From Methylothermaceae bacterium (lineage in GTDB: Bacteria; Pseudomonadota; Gammaproteobacteria; Methylococcales; Methylothermaceae), in assembly GCA_027024125.1 (NCBI GenBank), contig JALVSV010000179.1, positions 1-5,932 on the forward strand: DNA of 5,932 nt, written 5' to 3'. The notes under the pieces were generated by a model. The model was not told the DNA's origin. It saw nothing but the letters and a program-made list of their open reading frames with translations, and ran no database searches. A program made the translations under genes and the position numbers. Positions 1 to 5,830 of the stretch are shown in pieces; position 1 is the first letter of the stretch; the number at the start of each line of letters is the position of its first letter.

Positions 1-14
1 CCCTGAAGGCTCCA

Positions 15-34
15 CGCCGGCTTCCCTGCCGGCG
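15..34. other. GC-rich hairpin near the left edge
   Basis: A perfect 7-bp inverted repeat (cgccggc at 15-21 and gccggcg at 28-34) encloses a 6-base loop. The downstream plus-strand bases contain only a run of three T, so it is a weak candidate for an intrinsic terminator of a gene lying to the left of the window. Plus-strand frame 2 is open from the window edge to a stop at 179-181, but the 59 residues it would encode show no recognisable family, so I do not call a gene there. The strand and role of the hairpin are undecided. Confidence 0.35.
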
Positions 35-119
35 AGGCTTTCGAATCAGACCACCCGCCCCTTCAATCAGTCCTTTACGTGTTTAGATGACGTGGTCCTG
101 TTGACCAATCCGATACGAG

Positions 120-148
120 TTGACACGAAGCGATCCTGCACTCTCAAT
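120..148 (+). promoter_or_regulatory. Possible sigma-70 promoter of the L,D-transpeptidase gene
   Basis: A perfect -35 hexamer TTGACA lies at 120-125. Seventeen bases further on, the hexamer CTCAAT (143-148) matches TATAAT at only three positions. A better -10 match, CATAAT at 151-156, is 25 bases from the -35 and so too far to pair with it. If used, transcription would begin near 155 and leave a leader of about 130 bases before the ATG at 289. The call rests on the -35 element and position only. Confidence 0.22.
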
Positions 149-192
149 AACATAATCTGGAATTTTTCAGCGCCCTGTTGATAGAGCAAGGG

Positions 193-243
193 ATATTTTC
201 GAAAATGTATAAGGATAAAACTTTAAGGTTTATTTCTTTATCC
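193..243 (+). promoter_or_regulatory. AT-rich palindromic leader upstream of the lipoprotein gene
   Basis: Two inverted repeats sit back to back. The first is a perfect 12-bp palindrome, attttcgaaaat at 195-206, extended one step each side if a G-T pair is allowed. The second has 7-bp arms, ggataaa at 213-219 and tttatcc at 237-243, around an AT-rich 17-base loop. The stretch is markedly richer in A and T than the surrounding genes. It could form hairpins in the 5' leader of the transpeptidase mRNA or serve as a protein-binding site. The open frame of the transpeptidase continues through it back to a TTG at 178, but translating it would put 37 residues in front of the lipoprotein signal peptide, so it is more likely untranslated. 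Confidence 0.3.
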
Positions 244-288
244 CAGGCAAACCGCCATTCTGCCCACCCAGAGGCCACACCGATCACC

Positions 289-1584
289 ATGAGAAATCAC
301 TGGACAACTTGGGGCTTGCTTCTGTTGTTGGCGTCTCTGGCAGGATGTTCAGAACCCTTCAGCAGAAAATCACGACAACCACTTCCCCCTCTGGAAACCA
401 CACACTTCAAAAGCAAGGTTGATAACTCGGTCGTGGGGCACATCTATCGCCTGCAACTCCAGAAAGGAGACACCTTGGCAGACGTAGCGCGCCACTTCGC
501 CATTGGTTTTCAGGCCCTTCAGGACGCCAATCCCGGCATCGACCCCTGGCTTCCACCAGAAGGAAAAGAAATCATCCTTCCGCTGGCTTTCATCCTCCCG
601 GACGCACCCCGGGAAGGGTTGGTGATCAATCTCCCGTCCATGCGACTGTTCCATTTCAAGGAACACGGACGGGTTGAGTCTTATCCGATAGGTATCGGCC
701 GTGCGGGATGGAACACTCCTCTCGGCAGAACTCACATCGTTCAGAAAAAATCAAATCCAAAGTGGGTGGTTCCAGAGTCCATCCGCCGGGAACACGCGTC
801 ATTGGGCGACCCCCTGCCCAAGGTCGTCCCTTCGGGGCCGGACAACCCCTTGGGAAGCCATGCACTGCGGCTGGGATTTCCAAGTTATCTCATCCACGGC
901 ACCAACAAGCCCTACGGAGTGGGCCTTCGAATCAGTCACGGATGTATACGGCTGTACCCTGAAAATATGGTCAACCTGTACTCCCGGGTCGAAGTCGGCA
1001 CTCCGGTCACCATCGTGGATCAGCCCTACCTACTCGGTTGGTGGGGAAACCAACTATATCTGGAAGCACATACGCCGCTGCAACCACAGGGTGAAGAAAC
1101 GGTAAAGTGGCTTGCAGAATTGGAGGGACGCCTGCGGAGAATAGAAAAAGAGATCCATGGAGAAATCGATTGGAACCGGGTGGCTGAAACCGTTTCCGAG
1201 GCCAGAGGCATCCCCATACCAATTTTGACGAAAGCACGAAATCTGGACCGGTTGATCGCCAGCGTACCCCTGGCACCTCACCCCGACCAATGGCCTTATT
1301 CCCCTGATTTTCCGGATTTTTCCGTCGGATGGTATCTGGATTTAGATCTGCCGCTGATGACCAGGGACGCGCGCAAATTGGCAGCCATCCTTCGACACCA
1401 GGGGCCTCCTCTTCCGGCACACCGAATTGGCGACCAGGTATTTATCGGCCCCTACGCAAGCAAACCCGCTGCCATCAAGATCAAATCGCGTTTGCAACGG
1501 AAACTGCAGCTAGGCAGCAAACTGGTATCACCCTGGAAAAGCCAGGAATTGCTGAAAATGACGGTCATTCATTATAGAGAATGA
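289..1584 (+). CDS. Lipoprotein L,D-transpeptidase with LysM, YkuD and SPOR-like regions
   Basis: The protein has 431 residues and probably forms L,D (3-3) peptidoglycan cross-links or attaches proteins to peptidoglycan in the periplasm. The chosen ATG opens a lipoprotein signal: a short n-region, a Leu-rich core at residues 9-17 and the lipobox LAGC with Cys20. Ser at +2 fits Lol sorting to the outer membrane. The frame opens earlier (TTG at 178, ATG at 205), but those starts would bury the signal; GAGG at 271-274 is a rather distant ribosome-binding site. Domains: a LysM-like region at about 51-98; a YkuD catalytic domain at about 109-243 with His203 in LIHGT and the signature SHGCIR at 216-221, nucleophile Cys219; a charged, probably helical linker at 270-305; and a SPOR-like segment at about 345-413 ending in FIGPY and a helix. 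The YkuD part resembles the ErfK/YbiS/YnhG group. The SPOR call is by pattern only. The 3' end overlaps the convergent next gene by 20 bp and no terminator is visible between them. Confidence 0.9.
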   Translation: MRNHWTTWGLLLLLASLAGCSEPFSRKSRQPLPPLETTHFKSKVDNSVVGHIYRLQLQKGDTLADVARHFAIGFQALQDANPGIDPWLPPEGKEIILPLAFILPDAPREGLVINLPSMRLFHFKEHGRVESYPIGIGRAGWNTPLGRTHIVQKKSNPKWVVPESIRREHASLGDPLPKVVPSGPDNPLGSHALRLGFPSYLIHGTNKPYGVGLRISHGCIRLYPENMVNLYSRVEVGTPVTIVDQPYLLGWWGNQLYLEAHTPLQPQGEETVKWLAELEGRLRRIEKEIHGEIDWNRVAETVSEARGIPIPILTKARNLDRLIASVPLAPHPDQWPYSPDFPDFSVGWYLDLDLPLMTRDARKLAAILRHQGPPLPAHRIGDQVFIGPYASKPAAIKIKSRLQRKLQLGSKLVSPWKSQELLKMTVIHYRE

Positions 1585-1957
1585 ATGCCTCACCATAACT
1601 GGTGTCGCCCCTGAAATCTTCCCAAACGAAGGCAGGCTGGGGAATCGGCTTGGTCGGAAGGGGAAAGGTGATCACGTCCAACACCCCGGTAAACAGCCGG
1701 CCTGCGGTATTGGCCACGCCTTGAATAAAGCCGCCGGTCAGGCCGTAGGCAAAGCCAGGCACACCATCTTCATACAGGCTGTTGTTGTAACCATTGATCA
1801 TGCACTTTGGAATTTCCACCCAGGAGAGCACGATATTGCTAAAACCCACTCCAAGCTTGCGCCCCACTGCCCCGCCATAACTTTCCTGGGCGACTCCCTC
1901 ACCTGCTGACAATGCCAACAAGAAGGTAAGCACGAACACTTTAAGCCGATAGCGCAT
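1565..1957 (-). CDS. Exosortase system-associated protein, TIGR04073-like
   Basis: This is a small secreted protein of 130 residues. It begins with a signal peptide (basic MRYRLK, hydrophobic core at about 7-18, likely cleavage after GVA at residue 23). The mature part contains GRKLGVGFSN (32-41) followed by SWVEIPK (45-51), a Gly-rich hydrophobic stretch with GLTGGFIQG (72-80) and TGVLDVITFPLPT (90-102), and an aromatic, acidic tail. From memory, the GRKLG...EIPK pattern, size and signal peptide match TIGR04073, a family of unknown function found in genomes with exosortase/PEP-CTERM systems. There is no PEP-CTERM tail, so it would not itself be an exosortase substrate. The ATG at 1957 is preferred over an upstream in-frame start at 2011 because AGGAG lies 7 bases before it and because it starts the signal peptide. 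It has one Cys in the mature part (Cys52). It is probably a single-gene unit, since the sodB terminator lies upstream. The reaction or partner is unknown. Confidence 0.8.
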   Translation of the reverse strand: MRYRLKVFVLTFLLALSAGEGVAQESYGGAVGRKLGVGFSNIVLSWVEIPKCMINGYNNSLYEDGVPGFAYGLTGGFIQGVANTAGRLFTGVLDVITFPLPTKPIPQPAFVWEDFRGDTSYGEAFILYNE

Positions 1958-2022
1958 CACAATTCTCCTGTAGCAGAACTCCCAAAGCAAAAAACACCCC
2001 GAAAGAGGCACACTCTTCTATA

Positions 2023-2050
2023 ACCATAGAAAACCCTGAGCGGTTTGCAA
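2023..2050 (-). promoter_or_regulatory. Possible promoter of the TIGR04073-like gene
   Basis: On the minus strand TTGCAA (2050-2045) and TATGGT (2028-2023) are separated by 16 bases, and each matches four of six sigma-70 consensus positions. It lies just downstream of the sodB terminator and about 65 bases before the ATG at 1957, where a separate promoter is needed. The match is weak and the placement is the main support. Confidence 0.25.
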
Positions 2051-2070
2051 GTTAAGCGGAAGATGAGAAA

Positions 2071-2101
2071 CGCCCCTGACACCCAGGGGGTGTCAGGGGC
2101 G
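2071..2101 (-). terminator. Intrinsic terminator of sodB
   Basis: A perfect 14-bp inverted repeat (2071-2084 and 2088-2101) encloses a 3-base loop. Read on the minus strand it starts 27 bases after the sodB stop codon and is followed by TTTCTC, a modest U-rich tract. On the plus strand the stem is followed by TTGAAG, so the minus orientation is favoured. It separates sodB from the downstream TIGR04073-like gene. Confidence 0.85.
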
Positions 2102-2127
2102 TTGAAGTCAGGACAGGCTTGGGCTAA

Positions 2128-2706
2128 TCAGCCAGCCAGATTCTGGTTGGCGAACTCCCAGTTCACCAGGTTCCAGAAGTTTTCGACATACTTGGGGCGG
2201 GCATTGCGGTAATCGATGTAATACGCGTGCTCCCAGACGTCACAAGTCAGAATCGGTTTCTTGCCATCGGTCATGGGGTTTCCGGCGTTTTGGGTCTGGA
2301 CGATTTCCAGTTTGTCCCCGTTTTTCACCAGCCAAGCCCATCCGGAACCGAACAATGTGACCGCAGCCTTGCTGAAAGCTTCCTTGAAGGCATCAAAACC
2401 GCCGAAATCGCGATCAATCGCCGCAGCAATCGCCCCAGTGGGAGTCCCACCCCCATTGGGGGACAGACTGTTCCAGTAGAAAGTGTGATTCCACACCTGA
2501 GCGGCATTGTTGAATATCGGCCCCGAAGCTTTGAGAATGATTTCCTCCAGAGCCATATTTTCGAATTCAGTCCCCTGAATCAGATTGTTCAAATTCACCA
2601 CATAGGTGTTATGGTGCTTACCGTAATGGTATTCCAAAGTCTCCCTGGAAATGTGAGGTTCCAGGGCATCCATCGCATAAGGAAGGGGTGGCAGTTCATG
2701 TTTCAT
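2128..2706 (-). CDS. sodB: Superoxide dismutase, iron type (SodB)
   Basis: This cytoplasmic enzyme converts two superoxide ions to oxygen and hydrogen peroxide. The 192-residue length and continuous similarity to E. coli SodB make the family secure. The four metal ligands are present: His27 (EYHYGKHH), His74 (QVWNHTFYW), Asp156 and His160 ([13 protein letters not shown]). Gln70 in the NNAAQVWNH segment is the position that separates iron enzymes (Gln here) from manganese enzymes (Gln or His supplied from elsewhere in the chain), so iron is the expected metal. Tyr35 and the FGSGWAWL segment (119-126) are also typical. The protein has no signal peptide, which supports a cytoplasmic location. 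The ATG at 2706 has AGGAG 7 bases upstream (2714-2718), a strong ribosome-binding site. The gene lies 78 bp after the YdcH-like gene and ends at a strong terminator. No Fur box or other operator was recognised in the upstream gap. Confidence 0.97.
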   Translation of the reverse strand: MKHELPPLPYAMDALEPHISRETLEYHYGKHHNTYVVNLNNLIQGTEFENMALEEIILKASGPIFNNAAQVWNHTFYWNSLSPNGGGTPTGAIAAAIDRDFGGFDAFKEAFSKAAVTLFGSGWAWLVKNGDKLEIVQTQNAGNPMTDGKKPILTCDVWEHAYYIDYRNARPKYVENFWNLVNWEFANQNLAG

Positions 2707-2784
2707 TGAGTGACTCCTTTTGATTGTTGTTCCACAGAGATACCAGGCACTGATTTCCTAGTACTGCACTCGGAAACAAATACT

Positions 2785-3060
2785 TTAGCACTGCTCCGAT
2801 TGTGAATAAAGAGGTGCTTCGGAATGCTGACGCAACATTTCATACAACTCGTCTTTGAGCCGCAAACGTCTCTTCTTCAAAGATTCCAGGTAATGGTCCG
2901 ATGGTGTTTCGATCTGCGATTCTATCCTTCGCACCTCCCGGTCAACTGTGTGATATTCATCGAAAAGCCGGGCAAAATGGTGATCGCTCAGTTTCAACTG
3001 ATGAATCTGCTCGCGATATTCCGGGAACTCGTGCACAAGGTCGTGATGTTCTCCAAACAT
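2785..3060 (-). CDS. YdcH/DUF465 family coiled-coil protein
   Basis: This is a small, highly charged cytoplasmic protein of 91 residues. It matches the DUF465 (YdcH) family along most of its length: an opening HDLVHEFPEY at 6-15, then KLSDHHFARLFDEYH at 23-37, DREVRRIE at 40-47, a turn at ETPSD (51-55) and a second helix with LKKRRLRLKDELYEML at 61-76. The family is thought to fold as a helical hairpin; its biochemical role is not established. The acidic and basic residues alternate in a way that fits coiled-coil pairing. The Gln- and Ser-rich tail after about residue 78 is probably flexible. The ribosome-binding site is weak (AAGG about 12 bases before the ATG). The gene follows the DUF255 gene by 147 bp, in which I see no terminator, and precedes sodB by 78 bp, so cotranscription is possible but not shown. 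Confidence 0.88.
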   Translation of the reverse strand: MFGEHHDLVHEFPEYREQIHQLKLSDHHFARLFDEYHTVDREVRRIESQIETPSDHYLESLKKRRLRLKDELYEMLRQHSEAPLYSQSEQC

Positions 3061-3207
3061 GACTCTATATTACCTTTCAATCATTCATTGCGAATCGATA
3101 AGGATAAACTTAATCATCCTCTGCCAGTTTGCCCTGGATCAAACTTTCCCCTCCCTGTACAGATCGAATCCAAAACCTGCTCTTCCAGGGGCATTTCGCA
3201 TGCGCAT

Positions 3208-5568
3208 TCAATGGAATGGAATGGGCCCTGGAATCTGCAGTTGCACCTGATCAGGTGCCAGGCAATGCTTTTCATCACATGCCTGGAGTTGCAGCCAAAC
3301 GGGTAAAGGACCTCTTCCCAAACGCTTCACTGGAGCAGAAAAACTGACCTTGCCCTTATACAAAACAAGAGGCTGACTGGAGAAAGGCAGAAGCACTCGT
3401 TCCGGTGGGGGATAATCGACAGCCCCCATCCTCCAGCCCCGTGTATCCTCAGCCGGGGAAATGTGAGTCGGAATCAGATCCTCGAGCGTCTTTGGTCCAT
3501 TGACATGCCAGCCGTCCTGTATCCTCAGCTGCACTTGCAGTCTCTCTGTGTTTGCCATCCCATGAATTCGTACTGAGCCACGAGCTGCATACTGCAGGGG
3601 GCCTGTCTCGCCCTGCACAAATTCCCGGAAACCAGTCAAAAAATAGCCGAATCCAGATGGGCTGTGCTGGAGCTGCCCACTCAATGCCTTGGCCAAGGCG
3701 TGGAAGCGGGTCAGATACAAAAGTTGAGGTGCCCGGTGCTCGAGGTGGGCCAGCAATCGTTCCGCCACTGAGTTGCCCGAGGGAATGGCCCCGTCATAAG
3801 TTTCCTTGGGACGCACCATGAGAAACCCAGACCTGTCCCTGTTCATGAAAAAGGCACCATGTTCGTCGTCCCAGAAGTGTGCCAGCATGAGATCCGTCAA
3901 CACCTGGGCTTTCTGCAGCCACGACCGATCCAGGGTGACGTCGTACAGACTCAGCATCGCCAGGGCTAACCAGGCATAGTCTTCCTGTTGGCCCTCGCCA
4001 CTGGCACGCCCATGCAGAGAGGCTCGAACCAGTTTCCCCTCGTGGTAATGTTGCCGCCACAAATACTCTGCAGCGCGTCTTGCAGCAAGCAAATACCTGG
4101 GCTCATTCAACAATCGCCCAGCCTCTGCCATAGAAACGATCATCATGCCATTCCAGGCTGTGATCACCTTGTCGTCACGCAGCGGAGGGATTCTCTGACG
4201 ACGAACCTCATAAAGCCGAGTGCAGATACGATCGAGTCTTGGCAACAGTTCCGGCACTGTCATACCTTTTTGCTTTGCAAATTTGGCCAGGGACAGAGGT
4301 AAATGGAGAATATTACGACCTTCAAAATTCCCCCGCCGGGTCACTCCGAAAATTTCAATGGCCAATGCGGCTTCCTGGTTGGGCAAAGCCTCCCTGATCT
4401 GTTCGGGCGTCCAGAGGAAGTACTTCCCCTCCTCCCCTTCACTATCTGCATCTGTGGCAGAAAAGAAGCCGCCCAGAGGGGATGTCATCTCTCTGAGGAC
4501 GTAATCGAAGGTCTGGCGTGCGATCCGCCCATAGAAAGCATCATTGTTCAATAGGGCCACATGGGTATAGATCAGCCCCAATTGGGCCTGGTTATAGAGC
4601 ATCTTCTCGAAATGGGGTACCTGCCAGGCAGCATCTGTGGCATAACGGTGAAACCCCCCGCCAATCTGATCGTAGATACCGCCCCGTGCCATGGCATCGA
4701 GCGTATGGGTGACCACCTCGAGGAGCCTGGGATCGTAGCTACGCCATAGTTCGTCCACCAACAGGAACAGCCAGGGCTCATTGGGAAACTTGGGTGCCTG
4801 GCCAAACCCTCCATGGACTGAATCGAAGCGCGAGGCGAGTTCGTTTACCGCCCGTTTGACCACATTGATATCGACTTCGCCAGTGGCCGATTGGGGGGTA
4901 TACATCCGCGCCACTGCTTCGGCGATCTCTCCTGCCTGTTGCTCGATCGCCGGCCTTTGGGTATCCCAGGCCCGGGCAATCTGCAACAACAATTGCCGGA
5001 ACTGCGCAGGGGGAAAGTAAGTTCCCCCATAAAACAGCTTGCCATCAGGGGTGAGAAACGTGGACAGTGGCCATCCGCCGCTGCCTGTCAGCAGTTGAAC
5101 CGCATTCATATATGTGGCATCCACGTCAGGACGTTGCTCACGATCCACTTTCACGGCGATGAAGTCACGATTGAGGATGGCTGCGATCTCCGGGCTCTCG
5201 AAGCTCTGCTCTTCCATCACGTGGCACCAGTGACAGGTAGAATAGCCAATGGAGAGAAAGACCGGCTTGTTCTCCTTTTTGGCCCTTGCAAAAGCCTCGT
5301 CACCCCATGGGTGCCAGTCCACGGGATTGTGGGCATGCTGCAACAGATAAGGGGAATCCTCGAGGATCAAACGATTCGTATATTTTGGTGACCCATCCGG
5401 CAACAAATGGTGAGTACGGGGACGATACTCAGTCCCCTTGGCGAGCAGGGCCTTGCATAAGGTTTTCTGGAGCCTGGATGGATAGACCACCCCTTCGGCG
5501 CCGGGAATAGCTTGGATGCTCAACCTAGATACCTCCCGGGCACACAGTATGTCGTGATATGAAACCAT
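3208..5568 (-). CDS. Thioredoxin-fold DUF255 protein with DsbD-alpha-like C-terminus
   Basis: This is a 786-residue member of the DUF255 family (YyaL, SPATA20/SSP411). The core opens with [21 protein letters not shown] (from residue 65), then a thioredoxin-like domain to about 228 with the active-site motif TCHWCH (Cys112, Cys115) and the cis-proline strand [13 protein letters not shown] (164-176). A long alpha-helical region with the family motifs [13 protein letters not shown] (253-265), [12 protein letters not shown] (319-330), [14 protein letters not shown] (373-386) and AWNGMM (471-476) resembles glycosidase-type alpha/alpha barrels. Residues about 661-780 look like the N-terminal domain of DsbD, ending in [11 protein letters not shown] with Cys764 and Cys769. 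The family's reaction is not established; thiol-disulfide chemistry is inferred from the Cys pairs. ATG at 5568 is chosen as the first ATG, but no good ribosome-binding site precedes it. The frame continues to a TTG at 5667, which would add 33 residues including a fairly hydrophobic stretch, so an N-terminal membrane anchor or export signal is possible. Confidence 0.9.
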   Translation of the reverse strand: MVSYHDILCAREVSRLSIQAIPGAEGVVYPSRLQKTLCKALLAKGTEYRPRTHHLLPDGSPKYTNRLILEDSPYLLQHAHNPVDWHPWGDEAFARAKKENKPVFLSIGYSTCHWCHVMEEQSFESPEIAAILNRDFIAVKVDREQRPDVDATYMNAVQLLTGSGGWPLSTFLTPDGKLFYGGTYFPPAQFRQLLLQIARAWDTQRPAIEQQAGEIAEAVARMYTPQSATGEVDINVVKRAVNELASRFDSVHGGFGQAPKFPNEPWLFLLVDELWRSYDPRLLEVVTHTLDAMARGGIYDQIGGGFHRYATDAAWQVPHFEKMLYNQAQLGLIYTHVALLNNDAFYGRIARQTFDYVLREMTSPLGGFFSATDADSEGEEGKYFLWTPEQIREALPNQEAALAIEIFGVTRRGNFEGRNILHLPLSLAKFAKQKGMTVPELLPRLDRICTRLYEVRRQRIPPLRDDKVITAWNGMMIVSMAEAGRLLNEPRYLLAARRAAEYLWRQHYHEGKLVRASLHGRASGEGQQEDYAWLALAMLSLYDVTLDRSWLQKAQVLTDLMLAHFWDDEHGAFFMNRDRSGFLMVRPKETYDGAIPSGNSVAERLLAHLEHRAPQLLYLTRFHALAKALSGQLQHSPSGFGYFLTGFREFVQGETGPLQYAARGSVRIHGMANTERLQVQLRIQDGWHVNGPKTLEDLIPTHISPAEDTRGWRMGAVDYPPPERVLLPFSSQPLVLYKGKVSFSAPVKRLGRGPLPVWLQLQACDEKHCLAPDQVQLQIPGPIPFH
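3243..3258. repeat. 16-bp perfect palindrome inside the DUF255 gene
   Basis: The sequence gcacctgatcaggtgc is its own reverse complement. It lies about 35 bases before the DUF255 stop codon, within codons for the residues after Cys769. It has no downstream T-tract, so it is not a terminator. It may be chance, a protein-binding site or a hairpin near the mRNA 3' end. Confidence 0.4.
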
Positions 5569-5630
5569 GATCAAGAAACAGCCCCACCTGATGGTGACCA
5601 AAGAGACTGTTGCAAAGGGCCATTTCCGCT

Positions 5631-5717
5631 TCAAAAGACCACAAAAATGAAACAATTGATGGAACAAAACAGGTTTTGTAGGGTCTTTAGCTCCGTTAAC
5701 TCATGATTTGTCTCCAA
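5631..5717 (-). CDS. Possible 28-residue leader peptide or small membrane protein
   Basis: On the minus strand a perfect AGGAGG (5728-5723) stands 5 bases before a TTG (5717-5715) that opens a 28-codon frame ending in TGA at 5631. The predicted peptide has a polar, charged first half ([11 protein letters not shown]) and a hydrophobic second half ([11 protein letters not shown]) with two Cys. It ends 62 bases before the ATG of the DUF255 gene, where a leader peptide or small membrane protein would sit. The strong Shine-Dalgarno sequence is the main support. Against it: a TTG start, very short length and no known homologue recognised. The TTG lies inside an 8-bp hairpin (5703-5722) that could hide the start in the mRNA. 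A longer reading of the same frame (from a TTG at 5834) runs through the plus-strand terminator and looks non-coding. Confidence 0.25.
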   Translation of the reverse strand: METNHELTELKTLQNLFCSINCFIFVVF

Positions 5718-5778
5718 ATCATCCTCCTCATGGGTATTGCTCCCATATCTGGACCCACCTTTTTGGTGGGTTTTTTTT
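5690..5778 (+). ncRNA. Candidate small RNA ending at an orphan terminator
   Basis: A plus-strand intrinsic terminator at 5753-5778 has no plus-strand gene upstream for about 4 kb. Just before it are two hairpins: arms at 5703-5710 and 5715-5722 (8 bp, loop TCTC), and arms at 5730-5734 and 5742-5746 (5 bp, 7-base loop). Between them lies CCTCCTC (5723-5729), complementary to a Shine-Dalgarno sequence, as in several CCUCC-type regulatory RNAs. A weak promoter, TTGATG (5656-5661), 17 bases, TAGGGT (5679-5684), would start an RNA of about 90 nt. The 5' end is a guess. The alternative reading is a leader-peptide ribosome-binding site on the other strand. Confidence 0.3.
5753..5778 (+). terminator. 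Rho-independent terminator, plus strand
   Basis: A 7-bp perfect stem (acccacc at 5753-5759, ggtgggt at 5765-5771) with a loop of five T is followed by an uninterrupted run of T to 5778. On the minus strand the stem is not followed by T, so it works only for plus-strand transcription. Either it ends a small RNA, it is an attenuator in the leader of a plus-strand gene beyond the window, or it stops antisense transcripts from the DUF255 region. Confidence 0.85.
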
Positions 5779-5830
5779 GCCCGAAACACCAGGATTGTTT
5801 CAGTCATTTCTGAATCCAGGCCATGTCTGT

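Noticed and set aside
178..288. An N-terminal extension of the transpeptidase from TTG 178 or ATG 205
   Set aside because: The lipoprotein signal peptide with its lipobox begins at ATG 289; extra residues in front would interfere with export, and the upstream codons cover a palindromic AT-rich leader.
2227..2709. A 160-codon plus-strand frame opposite sodB
   Set aside because: It is antisense to a fully conserved sodB gene and has no recognisable domain.
3061..3207. A possible terminator or promoter between the DUF255 and YdcH-like genes
   Set aside because: No stem with a T-tract was found, and the best -35/-10 pair on the minus strand (TTGATC and GATGAT with an 18-base spacer) is too weak to list as a feature.
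2824..3306. A 160-codon plus-strand frame opposite the YdcH-like gene and the end of the DUF255 gene
   Set aside because: It spans two minus-strand genes and the gap between them, has no recognised family and is best explained as a shadow frame.
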